64,000 nt of DNA from contig JAKQCT010000065.1 in NCBI GenBank assembly GCA_029559035.1, forward strand, positions 1 through 64,000. The letters run 5' to 3'. The notes beneath the pieces were generated by a model. It was not told where the DNA came from. It worked only from the letters and a program-made list of their open reading frames with translations, and did no database searches. The position numbers and the translations under genes are program-made. This DNA is from Acidobacteriota bacterium. Its GTDB lineage: Bacteria; Acidobacteriota; UBA4820. Below are positions 34,127 through 43,500 of the stretch, in pieces (position 1 is the first letter of the stretch; each line of letters starts with the position of its first letter).

Positions 34127-34317
34127 AAAGACAGGCGCTCATTAAAATCCTCAAAAAGAAGGGATGTTTACTGGTGCGAAATGGAGCCAGGCATGACTGG
34201 TATCAAAACCCCAAGACCAGAAACTGTCAGCCTGTTCCAAGGCACAGCGAAATAGATGAAAACCTTGCAAGGCATATTCTGAAGATGCTGAATGAAAAGG
34301 GGGAGGCAAAGAAGTAG
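34123..34317 (+). CDS. hicA: HicA-like mRNA interferase toxin
   Basis: 64 residues, GTG start overlapping the hicB stop (GTGA). The sequence has LIKILKKKGCLLVRNGARHDWYQNP with the catalytic histidine in G-A-R-H, then VPRHSEIDENLARHILKML, the second part of the double-stranded-RNA-binding-like fold. The length is close to the family norm of about 60-80. It would cut mRNA when freed from HicB. Confidence 0.88.
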   Translation: MKRQALIKILKKKGCLLVRNGARHDWYQNPKTRNCQPVPRHSEIDENLARHILKMLNEKGEAKK

Positions 34318-34450
34318 AAATATCTCCTTGCCTTTAAAAAGCGAACGGCGGCTCCACCCCATATTTCATAATTTCCTGTCTCCCATTTGCCGTTTTCTCT
34401 GAGAGCCTGTTTCCTTTCCTGCTTGCTTTTGTTTTTCAGCAGTTCCAAAA

Positions 34451-34580
34451 AAGGTATTGTGCCGTGCGTCGAATTCACTTCGCGCTAAGGCACATTCTTC
34501 TACGGGGTGGTGTTCAGCAGAGCGAATGGAATGAGTGACGCGTCTAAGAGGAGGGGCAGAGTCCCTCCTCTTTGGAAAGC
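34451..34580 (+). repeat. Dispersed intergenic repeat, copy 2
   Basis: Relative of 11366-11490 in the opposite orientation. The best conserved block is cgaattcacttcgcgctaag (34470-34489). The end forms a GAGGGGCAGAGTCCCTC hairpin (34552-34568). It lies in front of the ribosomal-protein promoter, where no rearrangement of the core block is seen. Confidence 0.8.
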
Positions 34581-34606
34581 TTCAGCGCCTATCTTTCTCT
34601 ATCCTA

Positions 34607-34635
34607 TTGACAAAGTTGGGAAAATCCTCTAAAAT
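34607..34635 (+). promoter_or_regulatory. Strong sigma-70-type promoter for rplM-rpsI
   Basis: TTGACA (34607-34612), a 17-bp spacer, and TAAAAT (34630-34635). Only one base differs from consensus. The start codon of rplM is 62 bp downstream. Confidence 0.85.
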
Positions 34636-34697
34636 GCCAATTCGTTTTTGGGCGCTTCGTGCGTCTTTAAGGGAATTTGTATTTTAAGGAGCTTAGG

Positions 34698-35150
34698 ATG
34701 TCGGATACTTATTTTGCCAAGAAGGGCGAGCTGGTCAGGAAGTGGTACCTCGTCGACGCCGAAGGGCAAACCCTCGGCCGCCTCGCTACGCGGATCGCCA
34801 TGGTGCTCATGGGCAAGCACAAGCCCGTGTTCACCCCCCATACGGAAAGCGGGGATTTCGTCATCGTCGTCAACGCCGGGAAGGTCAACCTGACCGGCAA
34901 GAAATGGACGGACAAGATCTACAGCCACCATACGCAGTATCCCGGCGGATTGCGCCAGGAGGCCGCGAAGGACCTGGTCGCCAGGAAGCCGGGCGCTCTC
35001 ATCGAGAAGGCCGTCAGGGGCATGCTGCCGAAGACGAAGCTCGGCGACAGGATGATCACGAAGATGAAAGTTTACGCGGGCCCGAAGCACCCCCACGAAG
35101 CTCAGCAGCCCGCTCCGTTCCCGCTTCCTGACACTAAGAGAGGAGCTTGA
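34698..35150 (+). CDS. rplM: 50S ribosomal protein uL13
   Basis: 150 residues from ATG 34698, which follows aaggagcttagg. Family motifs: [50 protein letters not shown], and AVRGMLPK. An early assembler of the large subunit. The rpsI start codon follows after 5 bp. Confidence 0.98.
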   Translation: MSDTYFAKKGELVRKWYLVDAEGQTLGRLATRIAMVLMGKHKPVFTPHTESGDFVIVVNAGKVNLTGKKWTDKIYSHHTQYPGGLRQEAAKDLVARKPGALIEKAVRGMLPKTKLGDRMITKMKVYAGPKHPHEAQQPAPFPLPDTKRGA

Positions 35151-35155
35151 GTTTC

Positions 35156-35551
35156 ATGGCTGAGACCGAAAGAAAACAGGGCACTGGCAGAAGGAAGACC
35201 GCGGTCGCGAGGGTCAACCTCAAGAACGGAAGCGGCGCTATCCTCGTTAACAAGCGCAAGTTCGAAGAATATTTCCCCAATCCCGTCCACAGGATGCTGA
35301 TCGAGACTCCGCTGGTCGCCACTTCGACCAAGGAGAAGTTCGACATCACCGTCAACGTGAGGGGCGGCGGCCCGTCCGGGCAGGCCGGAGCCGTGAGGCA
35401 CGGCATCGCCAGGGCGCTTCTCACCGTCGATCCCGAACTGAAGCCGAAGCTTCGCGCCGGCGGTCTCCTCACCAGGGACGCCAGGGAAGTCGAAAGAAAG
35501 AAGCCCGGACGCCCGAAGGCAAGGAAGCGCTTCCAGTTCAGCAAACGTTAG
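35156..35551 (+). CDS. rpsI: 30S ribosomal protein uS9
   Basis: 131 residues from ATG 35156, with aggag at 35141. [11 protein letters not shown] at the start, [21 protein letters not shown] in the middle, and the basic C-terminal tail ending [11 protein letters not shown], whose last arginine reaches the P-site tRNA in the ribosome. The rplM-rpsI order is the universal one. Confidence 0.99.
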   Translation: MAETERKQGTGRRKTAVARVNLKNGSGAILVNKRKFEEYFPNPVHRMLIETPLVATSTKEKFDITVNVRGGGPSGQAGAVRHGIARALLTVDPELKPKLRAGGLLTRDAREVERKKPGRPKARKRFQFSKR

Positions 35552-35562
35552 TAGCTTATTAC

Positions 35563-35692
35563 AGGGAAATCTTTCCCTTTACATCAACCCGCGTTTCCCG
35601 CAGGGCCTGAATAAGCGGGCAAGGGGGCCGGAAGGCCCTCTCGGCAGGGAGGCCGACCGCTTGGACTGCGGCGTTTTTCAGAGGAGGTCGCA
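35563..35692 (+). promoter_or_regulatory. rpsB leader with hairpins
   Basis: Just after rpsI, AGGGAAA-tc-TTTCCCT (35563-35578) could act as a weak terminator. A stable hairpin with a GGAA tetraloop (GGGCC-GGAA-GGCCC, 35625-35638) and further GC-rich pairings lie before the ribosome site gaggaggt. A structured leader before rpsB is known in other bacteria for autoregulation by S2; that role is inferred here. Confidence 0.5.
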
Positions 35693-36517
35693 TTGGCTAC
35701 GATCAGCATGAAAGAATTGCTCGAGGCAGGGGTACATTTCGGACACGTAACGAGGAAATGGCACCCGAAAATGAAAAGGTACATCTTCGGCGTCAGGAAC
35801 GGCATCCACATCATCGACCTTCAGCACACGCTGAGGGAGTTCAAGAAGGCCGACGCCTTCATCTCCGATACGGCGGTGGGCGGAGGCAAGGTGCTCTTCG
35901 TCGGGACCAAGAGGCAGGCCCAGCCTGTCATCCAGGCGGCCGCCGAAAGGGTCAAGATGCCCTACGTCATCGACAGGTGGGTTGGCGGGACCCTCACCAA
36001 CTTCAAGACCATGAGAAGCAGGATCGAGAGGCTCAAGGAGCTCGATCGTCTCGACACGGACGTCAAGTTCCAGAACACCACCAAGAAGGAAAGACAGCTC
36101 CTTCTTAAGGAAAGGGAGAAGCTGGAGGTCATGTTCAACGGCGTCCGCGACATGAACCATCTCCCGTCGGTCCTCTTCGTGGTGGACATCAAGGAAGAGA
36201 AGAACTGCATCGCCGAAGCCAAGAAACTGGGCATCCCGGTGGTCGCTCTCGTGGACACCAACTGCGATCCCGACGCCGTCGATTTCGCGATCCCGGGCAA
36301 CGACGACGCGGTCAGGTCGATCCAGCTCTTCACCAACAAGGTGGTCGACTCCATCCAGGAAGGCCTCGACATCAGGGAATCCAAGGCGGCCGACGGTACG
36401 ACCGACAGCGCGCTGAAGGAAAGGCTCGAAGGCGAAGCGAAGGCTCTCGAGGAGAGCTTCGTTGAAAAGCCGAAGAGGGAACCGAGGGCAAGGGCCGAGA
36501 AGAAGGAAGGCGAATAA
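35693..36517 (+). CDS. rpsB: 30S ribosomal protein uS2
   Basis: 274 residues, start TTG at 35693, spaced 5 nt from gaggaggt; a later ATG at 35708 would remove MATIS. Core motifs: LLEAGVHFGHVTRKWHPKMKRYIFGVRNGIHIIDL, VGTKRQA, and RWVGGTLTNFKT. The last 40 residues are a charged extension (EGEAKALEESFVEKPKREPRARAEKKEGE) not found in short S2 proteins. It heads the rpsB-tsf-pyrH-frr cluster. Confidence 0.98.
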   Translation: MATISMKELLEAGVHFGHVTRKWHPKMKRYIFGVRNGIHIIDLQHTLREFKKADAFISDTAVGGGKVLFVGTKRQAQPVIQAAAERVKMPYVIDRWVGGTLTNFKTMRSRIERLKELDRLDTDVKFQNTTKKERQLLLKEREKLEVMFNGVRDMNHLPSVLFVVDIKEEKNCIAEAKKLGIPVVALVDTNCDPDAVDFAIPGNDDAVRSIQLFTNKVVDSIQEGLDIRESKAADGTTDSALKERLEGEAKALEESFVEKPKREPRARAEKKEGE

Positions 36518-36555
36518 CCGCACGCCATTTTTAGATAGGATTATGGTGAAATAAA

Positions 36556-37419
36556 ATGGAAATAACCTCGAAACTCGTCATGGAACTCAGGGAAAAGACC
36601 GGCGTCGGAATGATGGACTGCAAGAAGGCGCTCCAGGAATCGAACGGCAACCTCGAAGAGGCGATCACGCTTCTCAGGAAAAAGGGGGTGGCCGTCGCGC
36701 AGAAAAGAGCCGACAAGGCCGCCAAAGAGGGCAGGGTCGTCTCGGTGATCGCCCCGGACAACAAGAAGGGCATCATCTTCGAGCTTAACTGCGAGACCGA
36801 CTTCGTAGCGAAGACGGACGATTACATCGCTCTCGCGGACGAGATCGGCGCCCAGCTTCTTTCGGGAAGCGCCAAGACCGCCGCAGAATTCCTTGAAGAA
36901 GCCTCGAAGAAGGACCCCTCGCAGAAGATCAAGGACAGGATCCTCGCGGTTGTCGGCAAGCTGGGCGAGAACATCCAGCTCCGCAGGTTCGCCAGGATGG
37001 AAGGCGACTACGTCTGCTCGTACATCCACGCCGGCGGGAAGATCGGCGTGCTCCTCGAAGCGAAGACCGGCGCGGTCGACGACAAGGTGAGGGAGCTTTC
37101 GAAGGAGCTCTGCATGCAGGTGGCGGCGGCCTCCCCGAAGTTCGTTTCGCGTGACGTCGTCAGCAAGGAAGTCCTCGAAGCCGAAAAGGACATCTACCGC
37201 GAGCAGGTCAAGGCCGCGGGCAAGCCCGAGAACATGATCGAGAAGATCGTCGAAGGCAAGACCAACAAGTTCTTCGAGGAAATATGCCTTCTCGAACAGG
37301 GTTTCATCAAGGACCCGACCATAAAGGTGAACAAGCACATCGCCTCCTCCGTGCAGGGCCCCTACGAAGTGAAGGGGTTCGTGAAGTTCCAGCTCGGAGA
37401 GGAAGTCAAGGGCGAGTAA
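36556..37419 (+). CDS. tsf: Elongation factor Ts
   Basis: 287 residues. KLVMELREKTGVGMMDCKKALQE is the conserved UBA-like start, and NCETDFVAKTDDY the EF-Tu contact. It exchanges GDP for GTP on EF-Tu. Six bp separate it from pyrH. Confidence 0.99.
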   Translation: MEITSKLVMELREKTGVGMMDCKKALQESNGNLEEAITLLRKKGVAVAQKRADKAAKEGRVVSVIAPDNKKGIIFELNCETDFVAKTDDYIALADEIGAQLLSGSAKTAAEFLEEASKKDPSQKIKDRILAVVGKLGENIQLRRFARMEGDYVCSYIHAGGKIGVLLEAKTGAVDDKVRELSKELCMQVAAASPKFVSRDVVSKEVLEAEKDIYREQVKAAGKPENMIEKIVEGKTNKFFEEICLLEQGFIKDPTIKVNKHIASSVQGPYEVKGFVKFQLGEEVKGE

Positions 37420-37425
37420 GAGGCG

Positions 37426-38145
37426 ATGGCGGGGAAGAGTTACCGCCGCGTTCTTCTGAAGCTTTCCGGGGAGACCCTCTCCGGGACAACCCAGTCAGGC
37501 ATAGATCCAGGCGCGCTCGGCTTTCTCGTCAGCGAGATAGCCGACGCGCGCAAGGCGTGCAAAGAGATCGGAATCGTCCTCGGCGGAGGGAACATCTTCC
37601 GCGGTATCAGGGCCTCCGGCTACTCCATCGAAAAAAAGACGGGCGACTACATGGGAATGCTGGCCACCATCATCAACGGCCTTGCCCTCAGGGACGCGCT
37701 CAGGTCGAAGGGTATCGGGGCAGAGATCCTCTCTTCCGTCGACATGGCGCCGATCGCGGAAGGCTACTCGCCCGCGAAGGCTTCCGAGTTCCTCGATGCC
37801 GGTAAAGTGGTCATCTTCGCAGGAGGGACGGGCCATCCGTTCTTCACCACCGACACGGCGGCCGCTTTGAGGGCTCTCGAGATCGGGGCGGAGATCCTGA
37901 TGAAGGCGACAAAGGTCGACGGGGTGTTCTCGGCCGACCCTGTGAAGGACAAAAAGGCTAAAAAGTATGATACTCTTTTTTATGACGAGGTGATCTCGAA
38001 GAAGCTGAGCGTGATGGACCTGACGGCCGTCGCTCTGGCGAGGGACAACGGGCTTCCCATCAGGGTCTTCGATTTTTTCAGGAAGGGCAGTCTGAAGAAG
38101 GCCCTCCTCAAGGAAAAGATCGGTTCGATCGTTAAAGGGGGTTGA
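37426..38145 (+). CDS. pyrH: UMP kinase
   Basis: 239 residues of the amino-acid-kinase fold. RVLLKLSGETL is the phosphate loop and VLGGGNIFRG the nucleotide-binding motif. It makes UDP from UMP and is normally inhibited by UTP. It lies between tsf and frr in the standard order. Ends KEKIGSIVKGG, typical. Confidence 0.99.
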   Translation: MAGKSYRRVLLKLSGETLSGTTQSGIDPGALGFLVSEIADARKACKEIGIVLGGGNIFRGIRASGYSIEKKTGDYMGMLATIINGLALRDALRSKGIGAEILSSVDMAPIAEGYSPAKASEFLDAGKVVIFAGGTGHPFFTTDTAAALRALEIGAEILMKATKVDGVFSADPVKDKKAKKYDTLFYDEVISKKLSVMDLTAVALARDNGLPIRVFDFFRKGSLKKALLKEKIGSIVKGG

Positions 38146-38149
38146 TGAA

Positions 38150-38704
38150 ATGAACAGCATCCTGAAATCCTGCGAAGAAAAGATGAAACAGTGCCTCGAG
38201 GCGACGCGCCACGAACTTACCACCTTGAGGACGGGAAAGGCCACGCTCACTCTTCTCGAGCCGGTCCGCGTCGATTACTACGGCTCCAAGGTGCCTCTGA
38301 ACCAGGTGGCGAACCTTTCGGTTCCCGACCCGAGGATGATCCTCGTTTCCCCCTGGGATGCCAAGCAGATAGTGATCATCGAAAAGGCGATCAGGGAGGC
38401 CAACCTCGGCTTCAACCCCGCCAACGACGGCAGGGTGATAAGAGTGCCGGTCCCTGCCCTCACCGAGGAGCGCAGAAAGGACCTTTGCAAGAAGGCCCGC
38501 GAGTTCGGCGAGAAGGGGAAGGTCACCATCCGCCACATCCGCCACGAGTCCCGCGAGGCGATCGAGAAGAAGGAAAAGGCGAAGGAGATCTCCGAGGACG
38601 ACAGGGACCTCGCCTGGGACAAGATCCAGAAGATGCACGACAAGCACATAGAAGAGATCCAGCACTCCGTAACAAAGAAGGAAAGCGACATTATGGAGGG
38701 TTGA
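38150..38704 (+). CDS. frr: Ribosome recycling factor
   Basis: 184 residues. LRTGKATLTLLEPVRVDYYGS is the family's hallmark. With EF-G it splits post-termination ribosomes. A ribosome site (aaagggggttgatgaa) lies upstream, and ispD starts 4 bp downstream. Confidence 0.99.
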   Translation: MNSILKSCEEKMKQCLEATRHELTTLRTGKATLTLLEPVRVDYYGSKVPLNQVANLSVPDPRMILVSPWDAKQIVIIEKAIREANLGFNPANDGRVIRVPVPALTEERRKDLCKKAREFGEKGKVTIRHIRHESREAIEKKEKAKEISEDDRDLAWDKIQKMHDKHIEEIQHSVTKKESDIMEG

Positions 38705-38708
38705 TGAT

Positions 38709-39416
38709 ATGGAGGCGATGACGCCCCGTATCGGCGTCGCCATCCTCGGCGGCGGAAAGGGAACGAGGTTCGGCGGAGTAACGCCCAAGCCGATAGTCCA
38801 CGTTCTCGGCAACCCCATCATCTATTACAGCATCAAGCTCTTCTCCTCGATGCCCGGCGTGGTTTCGACCGTCATCACTTTTCCGGGCGACGAGATACCC
38901 ATGCTCGAGAAAGCCCTCCAGCCTTACGGCGAGGACAAGAAGAGGAAGATAATCGCGGGGGGCAGGTCGAGGCCGGCTTCGGCTATCAAGGCTCTCGAGG
39001 CTCTCATGCCGCACGAGCCGGACATCGTCATAATCCACGACGCGGTGAGGCCGTGCGTCACGAGCGAGGACGTCGAGAACCTCCTCGCAGCGCTGAAGGA
39101 AAATGACGGTGCTTTCCTCGGGGCGAAGCTCTCCGACACCATCTGGAGCGCCAGCGGAGACATGGCGGGCGAGATAGTCCCGCGCGCGAACCTCGTGAGA
39201 GCTTTCACCCCGCAGGCGTTTCCTTTCAGGACGATACTCGACGCGCTGAAGAAGGGTGAGGCGGAAGGGTTCGAAGGGACCGACGACGCGTCCTACGTGG
39301 TGAAATACGGCGGCAGGGTCAGGTTCGTCCCTTCGTCGGCCGCCAACATAAAGGTGACATATCCGAAGGACCTCGAGATCGTAGAGGCCCTGCTGGGAGG
39401 TTACACGTGCGCGTAG
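38709..39416 (+). CDS. ispD: 2-C-methyl-D-erythritol 4-phosphate cytidylyltransferase
   Basis: 235 residues from ATG 38709 (ggaggg 8 nt before). MEP pathway step 3. The nucleotide-binding start GVAILGGGKGTRFGG has GGG where the usual A-A-G-x-G-x-R is found; it still keeps the glycine and arginine. IIHDAVRPCVT is the conserved catalytic segment, and TPQAFPF a second one. It overlaps ispF by 10 bp. ispH, another MEP gene, is at 49.6 kb. Confidence 0.94.
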   Translation: MEAMTPRIGVAILGGGKGTRFGGVTPKPIVHVLGNPIIYYSIKLFSSMPGVVSTVITFPGDEIPMLEKALQPYGEDKKRKIIAGGRSRPASAIKALEALMPHEPDIVIIHDAVRPCVTSEDVENLLAALKENDGAFLGAKLSDTIWSASGDMAGEIVPRANLVRAFTPQAFPFRTILDALKKGEAEGFEGTDDASYVVKYGGRVRFVPSSAANIKVTYPKDLEIVEALLGGYTCA

Positions 39417-39886
39417 GCTTCGGCTGGGACCTGCACAGGCTGGCAGCCGGGCGGCCGCTGATCCTCGGCGGGATGGAGATCCCCTTCGAGAAGGGATGCC
39501 TCGGCCACTCCGACGGGGACGTCGTCCTGCACGCCGTTACCGACGCCATCTTAGGGGCTTCCGCGTCCGGGGACATCGGCGACCATTTCAGGGACACCGA
39601 CCCCAAGTGGAAGGACGCCCGCAGCTTCTTTTTCGTGAAGAAGGCACTGGAACTGGCGGCGGAGAAAGGTATGAAGGTCGGGAACATCGACATTACGCTG
39701 ATCCTCGAGAGGCCGAAGCTTTACGACTTCAAGGGGGAGATCGCGGCCAACGTCGCTTCGCTGCTCGGGATAGACTCCTCGGATGTATCCTTCAAAGCCA
39801 AGACCAGAGAGGGGCTGGGAGAGGCCGGAAGGGGCGAGGCGGTCGAATGCTTCGCGGTAGTCCTCATGGAAGAAGTTTCCAAGTAG
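39407..39886 (+). CDS. ispF: 2-C-methyl-D-erythritol 2,4-cyclodiphosphate synthase
   Basis: 159 residues from GTG 39407, which lies inside ispD. The N-terminal GFGWDLHRL holds the metal-binding D and H (usually GxDxH), and HSDGDVVLHAVTDAILGA is the second signature. The end KTREGLGEAGRGEAVECFAVVLM contains the T-x-E-x-LG-x-x-G-RGE motif. It closes the rpsB cluster. Confidence 0.96.
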   Translation: MRVGFGWDLHRLAAGRPLILGGMEIPFEKGCLGHSDGDVVLHAVTDAILGASASGDIGDHFRDTDPKWKDARSFFFVKKALELAAEKGMKVGNIDITLILERPKLYDFKGEIAANVASLLGIDSSDVSFKAKTREGLGEAGRGEAVECFAVVLMEEVSK

Positions 39887-39983
39887 CTGATAACAAAGAC
39901 AATATGCCTTGATAAAGATCCTTGGGAATTAAATCCGGGGTTTGTTGTTCCTATGGTCGTGGATCCCCCCTCCACACCCTGTA

Positions 39984-40012
39984 GGGCGGCTAAAAAGGCC
40001 GCCCTTATTCTT
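39984..40012 (+). terminator. Terminator-like hairpin after ispF
   Basis: GGGCGGC (39984-39990) pairs with GCCGCCC (39998-40004) around taaaaag, followed by ttattctta. It is well placed to end the rpsB-ispF transcript, but it also belongs to a row of similar palindromes. Confidence 0.55.
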
Positions 40013-40044
40013 ACGCCGACGGCGAGCCTGGCGGGAATATCAAA

Positions 40045-40466
40045 CTTGCCGCCATCGGGGGACGCTGAAGTCCCCACGCCAGCGGCAAGCCCTCGTTATC
40101 ACGAGGAAAAGTGCCACGTCATTTAAACAATCCATAGGGGCACGCGGCGCGTGCCCGGAATCTCGTAGGGGCGAGGCATGCCTAGCCCGACAGCCGTCGC
40201 CTTCAGCCGGCGTGCCTCAAACTGGTCTATGTAAGGGGGATAAAACCAAGATAGACAAATCATTCCTACCCGTAGACTGGGATACATATCCCAGCTTGGG
40301 CGAGGATGGGTATCCTCGCCTACTAGTTGGTAAACGACGGATGCCAAATTGGTATAAAAGACCATCCCTCTTACATAGACCAGCCCTCGTTATCACGAGG
40401 GAGAAAACGAAAAGGGAGATTCCGAAGGCAGGGGAGATTTTTTGTAGGGGCACGCGGCGCGTGCCC
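40045..40466. repeat. Array of palindromic repeats
   Basis: About 420 bp filled almost end to end with palindromes: cttgccgc...gcggcaag with a nested ggggac...gtcccc (40045-40089); cctcgt-tatc-acgagg (40091-40106); gggcacgc...gcgtgccc (40138-40156); gggc-gaggcatgccta-gccc (40169-40188); a 162-bp element (40222-40383, separate entry); ccctcgt-tatc-acgaggg (40384-40401); and gggcacgc...gcgtgccc (40448-40466). No gene is supported. Confidence 0.85.
40222..40383. mobile_element. MITE-like element with 20-bp terminal inverted repeats
   Basis: Ends ctggtctatgtaagggggat (40222-40241) and atccctcttacatagaccag (40364-40383) are complementary with a single mismatch. The interior has two further perfect hairpins: ctgggata-ca-tatcccag (40277-40294) and ggcgaggat-gggt-atcctcgcc (40299-40320). 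No coding capacity, so any movement would depend on a transposase elsewhere. The same short cctcgttatcacgagg hairpin flanks it at a distance on the left (40091) and directly on the right (40384). Confidence 0.65.
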
Positions 40467-40504
40467 GACTTGTAAAAAAATTATGGCACAAAATCTAAGG
40501 CAGC

Positions 40505-40533
40505 TTGACAAAAGGGGAAATAAAACATAATGT
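40505..40533 (+). promoter_or_regulatory. Promoter of the protease-SBBP pair
   Basis: TTGACA (40505-40510), 17-bp spacer, TAATGT (40528-40533). The translation start is 21 bp downstream, after a ggaggtgt ribosome site. Confidence 0.65.
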
Positions 40534-40553
40534 TCAATCATCGGAGGTGTATC

Positions 40554-43500
40554 ATGGAGGAAAGAAGAATTCTTGCTATCGCAATATTATTTCTGTTTTG
40601 TGCATTTGTGTTGATGCCAGCACATACTTTTGCCTTCCTGCCGAAATCCGGGCAATCAGCCCTAGAGGCAATTCAATTTCAAGACTCCAGGCTAGGAGTC
40701 CATTCAGAAGGCACATTAGCTGAAGATATTTATTCTATTGCGGGTACCACAGCCTACCCGAACGGAACTCAAGTATTTCAAGGCTGGAACAAGTTCGTCG
40801 GTGAAAATGGCAGCAACTGGACACTTTGGATTGACAAGAGAAGCGGAATTCCTTCATTTTGTGAAGGATCCGGTCTGCCGTGGGTACCCGGTGCAGGTAA
40901 CTCGCTTGTCAACAATGACATCTCCATTTACCTCAATTCTCAGGATGGCATTGACATTTCAACTCTGGAAAAGATCGCGAGGAATTTTATTTACCAAAAT
41001 AGTAATTTATTCCCATTTGACTGCGACAACTTAACCCTCAATCCAATATCTTCAAATTCTTATGATGAATACTTATGGATTGCATCATTTGATTATGTAT
41101 ATCGTGGGATCCCGGTTGAGAATGCCAGAGCATATTTTAGAATCAATAGCGGAAATCTTGTTCAGTTTGGTACTGAAAATATTAGTCCCATTAAAATTGA
41201 TCCAACGCCTTATTATGGCGCGACCGATGCCCAACAGATACTTGGCTCATATATAGGCGGATTTCTGCCCGATGACGAATTGTTAGAAACAGGAAGATTA
41301 AGCATAATCCCCATTTCCCCTTGTGCAGATATCGGGCAGTATGTAGGCGTAGTTGGGAGCGGCGTTGATTATCGACTTATTTATACTTTGGTATTCAAAA
41401 GGCAAAATGTATTAGGCACTTGGCTGGCAAAAATTGACGCCCACACAGGAGAGCTTCTTTCGTTTGGCGATGAAAATCTTTATGGCATTGTAAAAGGGGG
41501 TATTTATCCTATAACCAGAACTGACATTGAGGTTACGCATCCCTTTCCAAACTTAGTTTTACAAATGGACGATGGAACAAGACCAGTCACAGATAGAGCT
41601 GGCGCTTACGGCTTACACTCTGGTACAACGGCGACAGCCAGATTGGATTGGGATGGCGAGGAAGATTATTGGGGTGGAATAAGTGTCGTTGACCACTGCG
41701 GTGACGGCTATACACCTGCCGACACAAAGATCTCTGCCATTATCTATCCCGGCAACATAGACTATGGAACCAGCACGGGCAGAGATTGTGATGTCCCCAT
41801 CAGCAAACCTCTGGGAGACACCCACGCGGCAAGGAATGCCTATTTTCATTTAGATTCATTTCAACAAAAAGCGAGAGCTTGGTTGCCGTTGAATGTATGG
41901 CTTAACAGCAGAGTAACTGCAAATGTGAATATTCAACCCGATCATTCAGATCCACCCCCACCAAATCTCCCAACAATTTATTGTACAGCATTTTGGGATG
42001 GACAGTTCGGAACCGCTAACTACGCAAGAACGGGTGGATGCAGTAACCCCGGAGAGATTTCATCAATCCTTATTCACGAGTTTGGTCACGGGCTTGATCA
42101 TAATGACGGACTAATCCCCCCTGAAAACGGTGAAAAAGGAACTTCAGAAGCCTATGCCGATGTAAGCGCCTTTTTTGTAACGCATGACTCATGTTCGGGG
42201 AGGAATGCTTTTACTATTAATTGTGACGGATATGGCGTTCCTTGCATATCCTGCACGGGTGCGAGAGATGTTGACTATGCAAAAAGAACACCTTCTCAGC
42301 CCCATACTCCTAATGGTTTTATCAGGGGTCATTGTGGTTTGGTACCGACAGGATATGGGGGTCCTTGTGGAAAAGAACCTCATTGCGAAAGCTACATTCT
42401 TTCGGAAGCAGTCTGGGACTTGGCAACAAGAAAACTTGCAGCAGGGGGTATTATTGACCAACACAGTGCATGGGAAATTGCGGAGAGACTATTTTTCTTG
42501 TCTGCTCCCTCAAGGGGACAGGGCTTCACCTGCAACACGCAGAACGAAAGCAACTGGACTTCACATGGCTGTAATGGCGATTCTTGGTATAAAGCGTTTT
42601 TATTCGTTGACGATGACAATGGGAACCTTACCGATGGAACGCCTCATTCCGAGGCAATATATGACGCATTTAATGACCACGCAATAGCGTGTGCGCCTCG
42701 TTATCCAAATCATGCCATTTGCAGCCTTCAAAAACCCACTTTGACTGTCACGACTTCAAATTATGATGTCGTTCTTTCTTGGAATAGCGTCCCAGGCGCT
42801 TCGGCTTATAAAGTATTTAGAAACGAGATAGGCTTAAACGCCGGTTATATCAGAATGCCAATCACGATACCGGCATCAACACTGCAATATCAAGATTATG
42901 AAGTAGCAAATGGAGTTACATATTACTATACTGTTCAAGCACTCAGCTCGGGCTTAAATAGAAATTGCAAAGGACCGCTTGCAACACCAAAATCCGTTAC
43001 TCCCAATTTCCCATATTATTCGGTTTCTGGATACATCGGTGTAAATCCGGTAACGCCGGTCAGTGATGTGCTTGTTGATGCTGATCCAGCATGGGGAAAA
43101 TCCGAAGGTGCAGGCAATTACCTTATTTCCGGCCTTAAGGGATACGGGGCTTCCTATACTGTTGCTCCTTCTAAGCCTTGCTATGTCTTTACGCCGTCCT
43201 ATTCAACTATAACGATAACTAATTCAAATAGGATCCAAAACTTTTTAACATATCCCTCTCTCACTGGCTGTGGACAATGCTATCAGAAACTTGAGCAGGA
43301 TATGGGGAAGTGCGGCGGTGGCGGTGTATTTTGTCCAATTGAAATGCAACAATATTATTTGGGTCTATTCAGGAATTGCGTACATACGCAGACCCAAATG
43401 TGGAACTCCATGATCAACGGAGCAGAACTTCTTTCAATAAATCTTTCGAGAGCAAAGGGACAACCCACAACTGAATGCTTCCTATTTAGTGTAGCGGAGG

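Larger units (their letters stand above)
34318..34697. other. Intergenic stretch between hicA and rplM with a dispersed repeat
   Basis: No gene. It contains copy 2 of the dispersed repeat (34451-34580) and the rplM promoter. Between 34318 and 34450 I see nothing recognisable beyond a few polypyrimidine runs. Confidence 0.7.

Noticed and set aside
39984-40470. CRISPR array
   Set aside because: Repeats are palindromes of differing sequence without regular unit length or unique spacers; no cas genes nearby.
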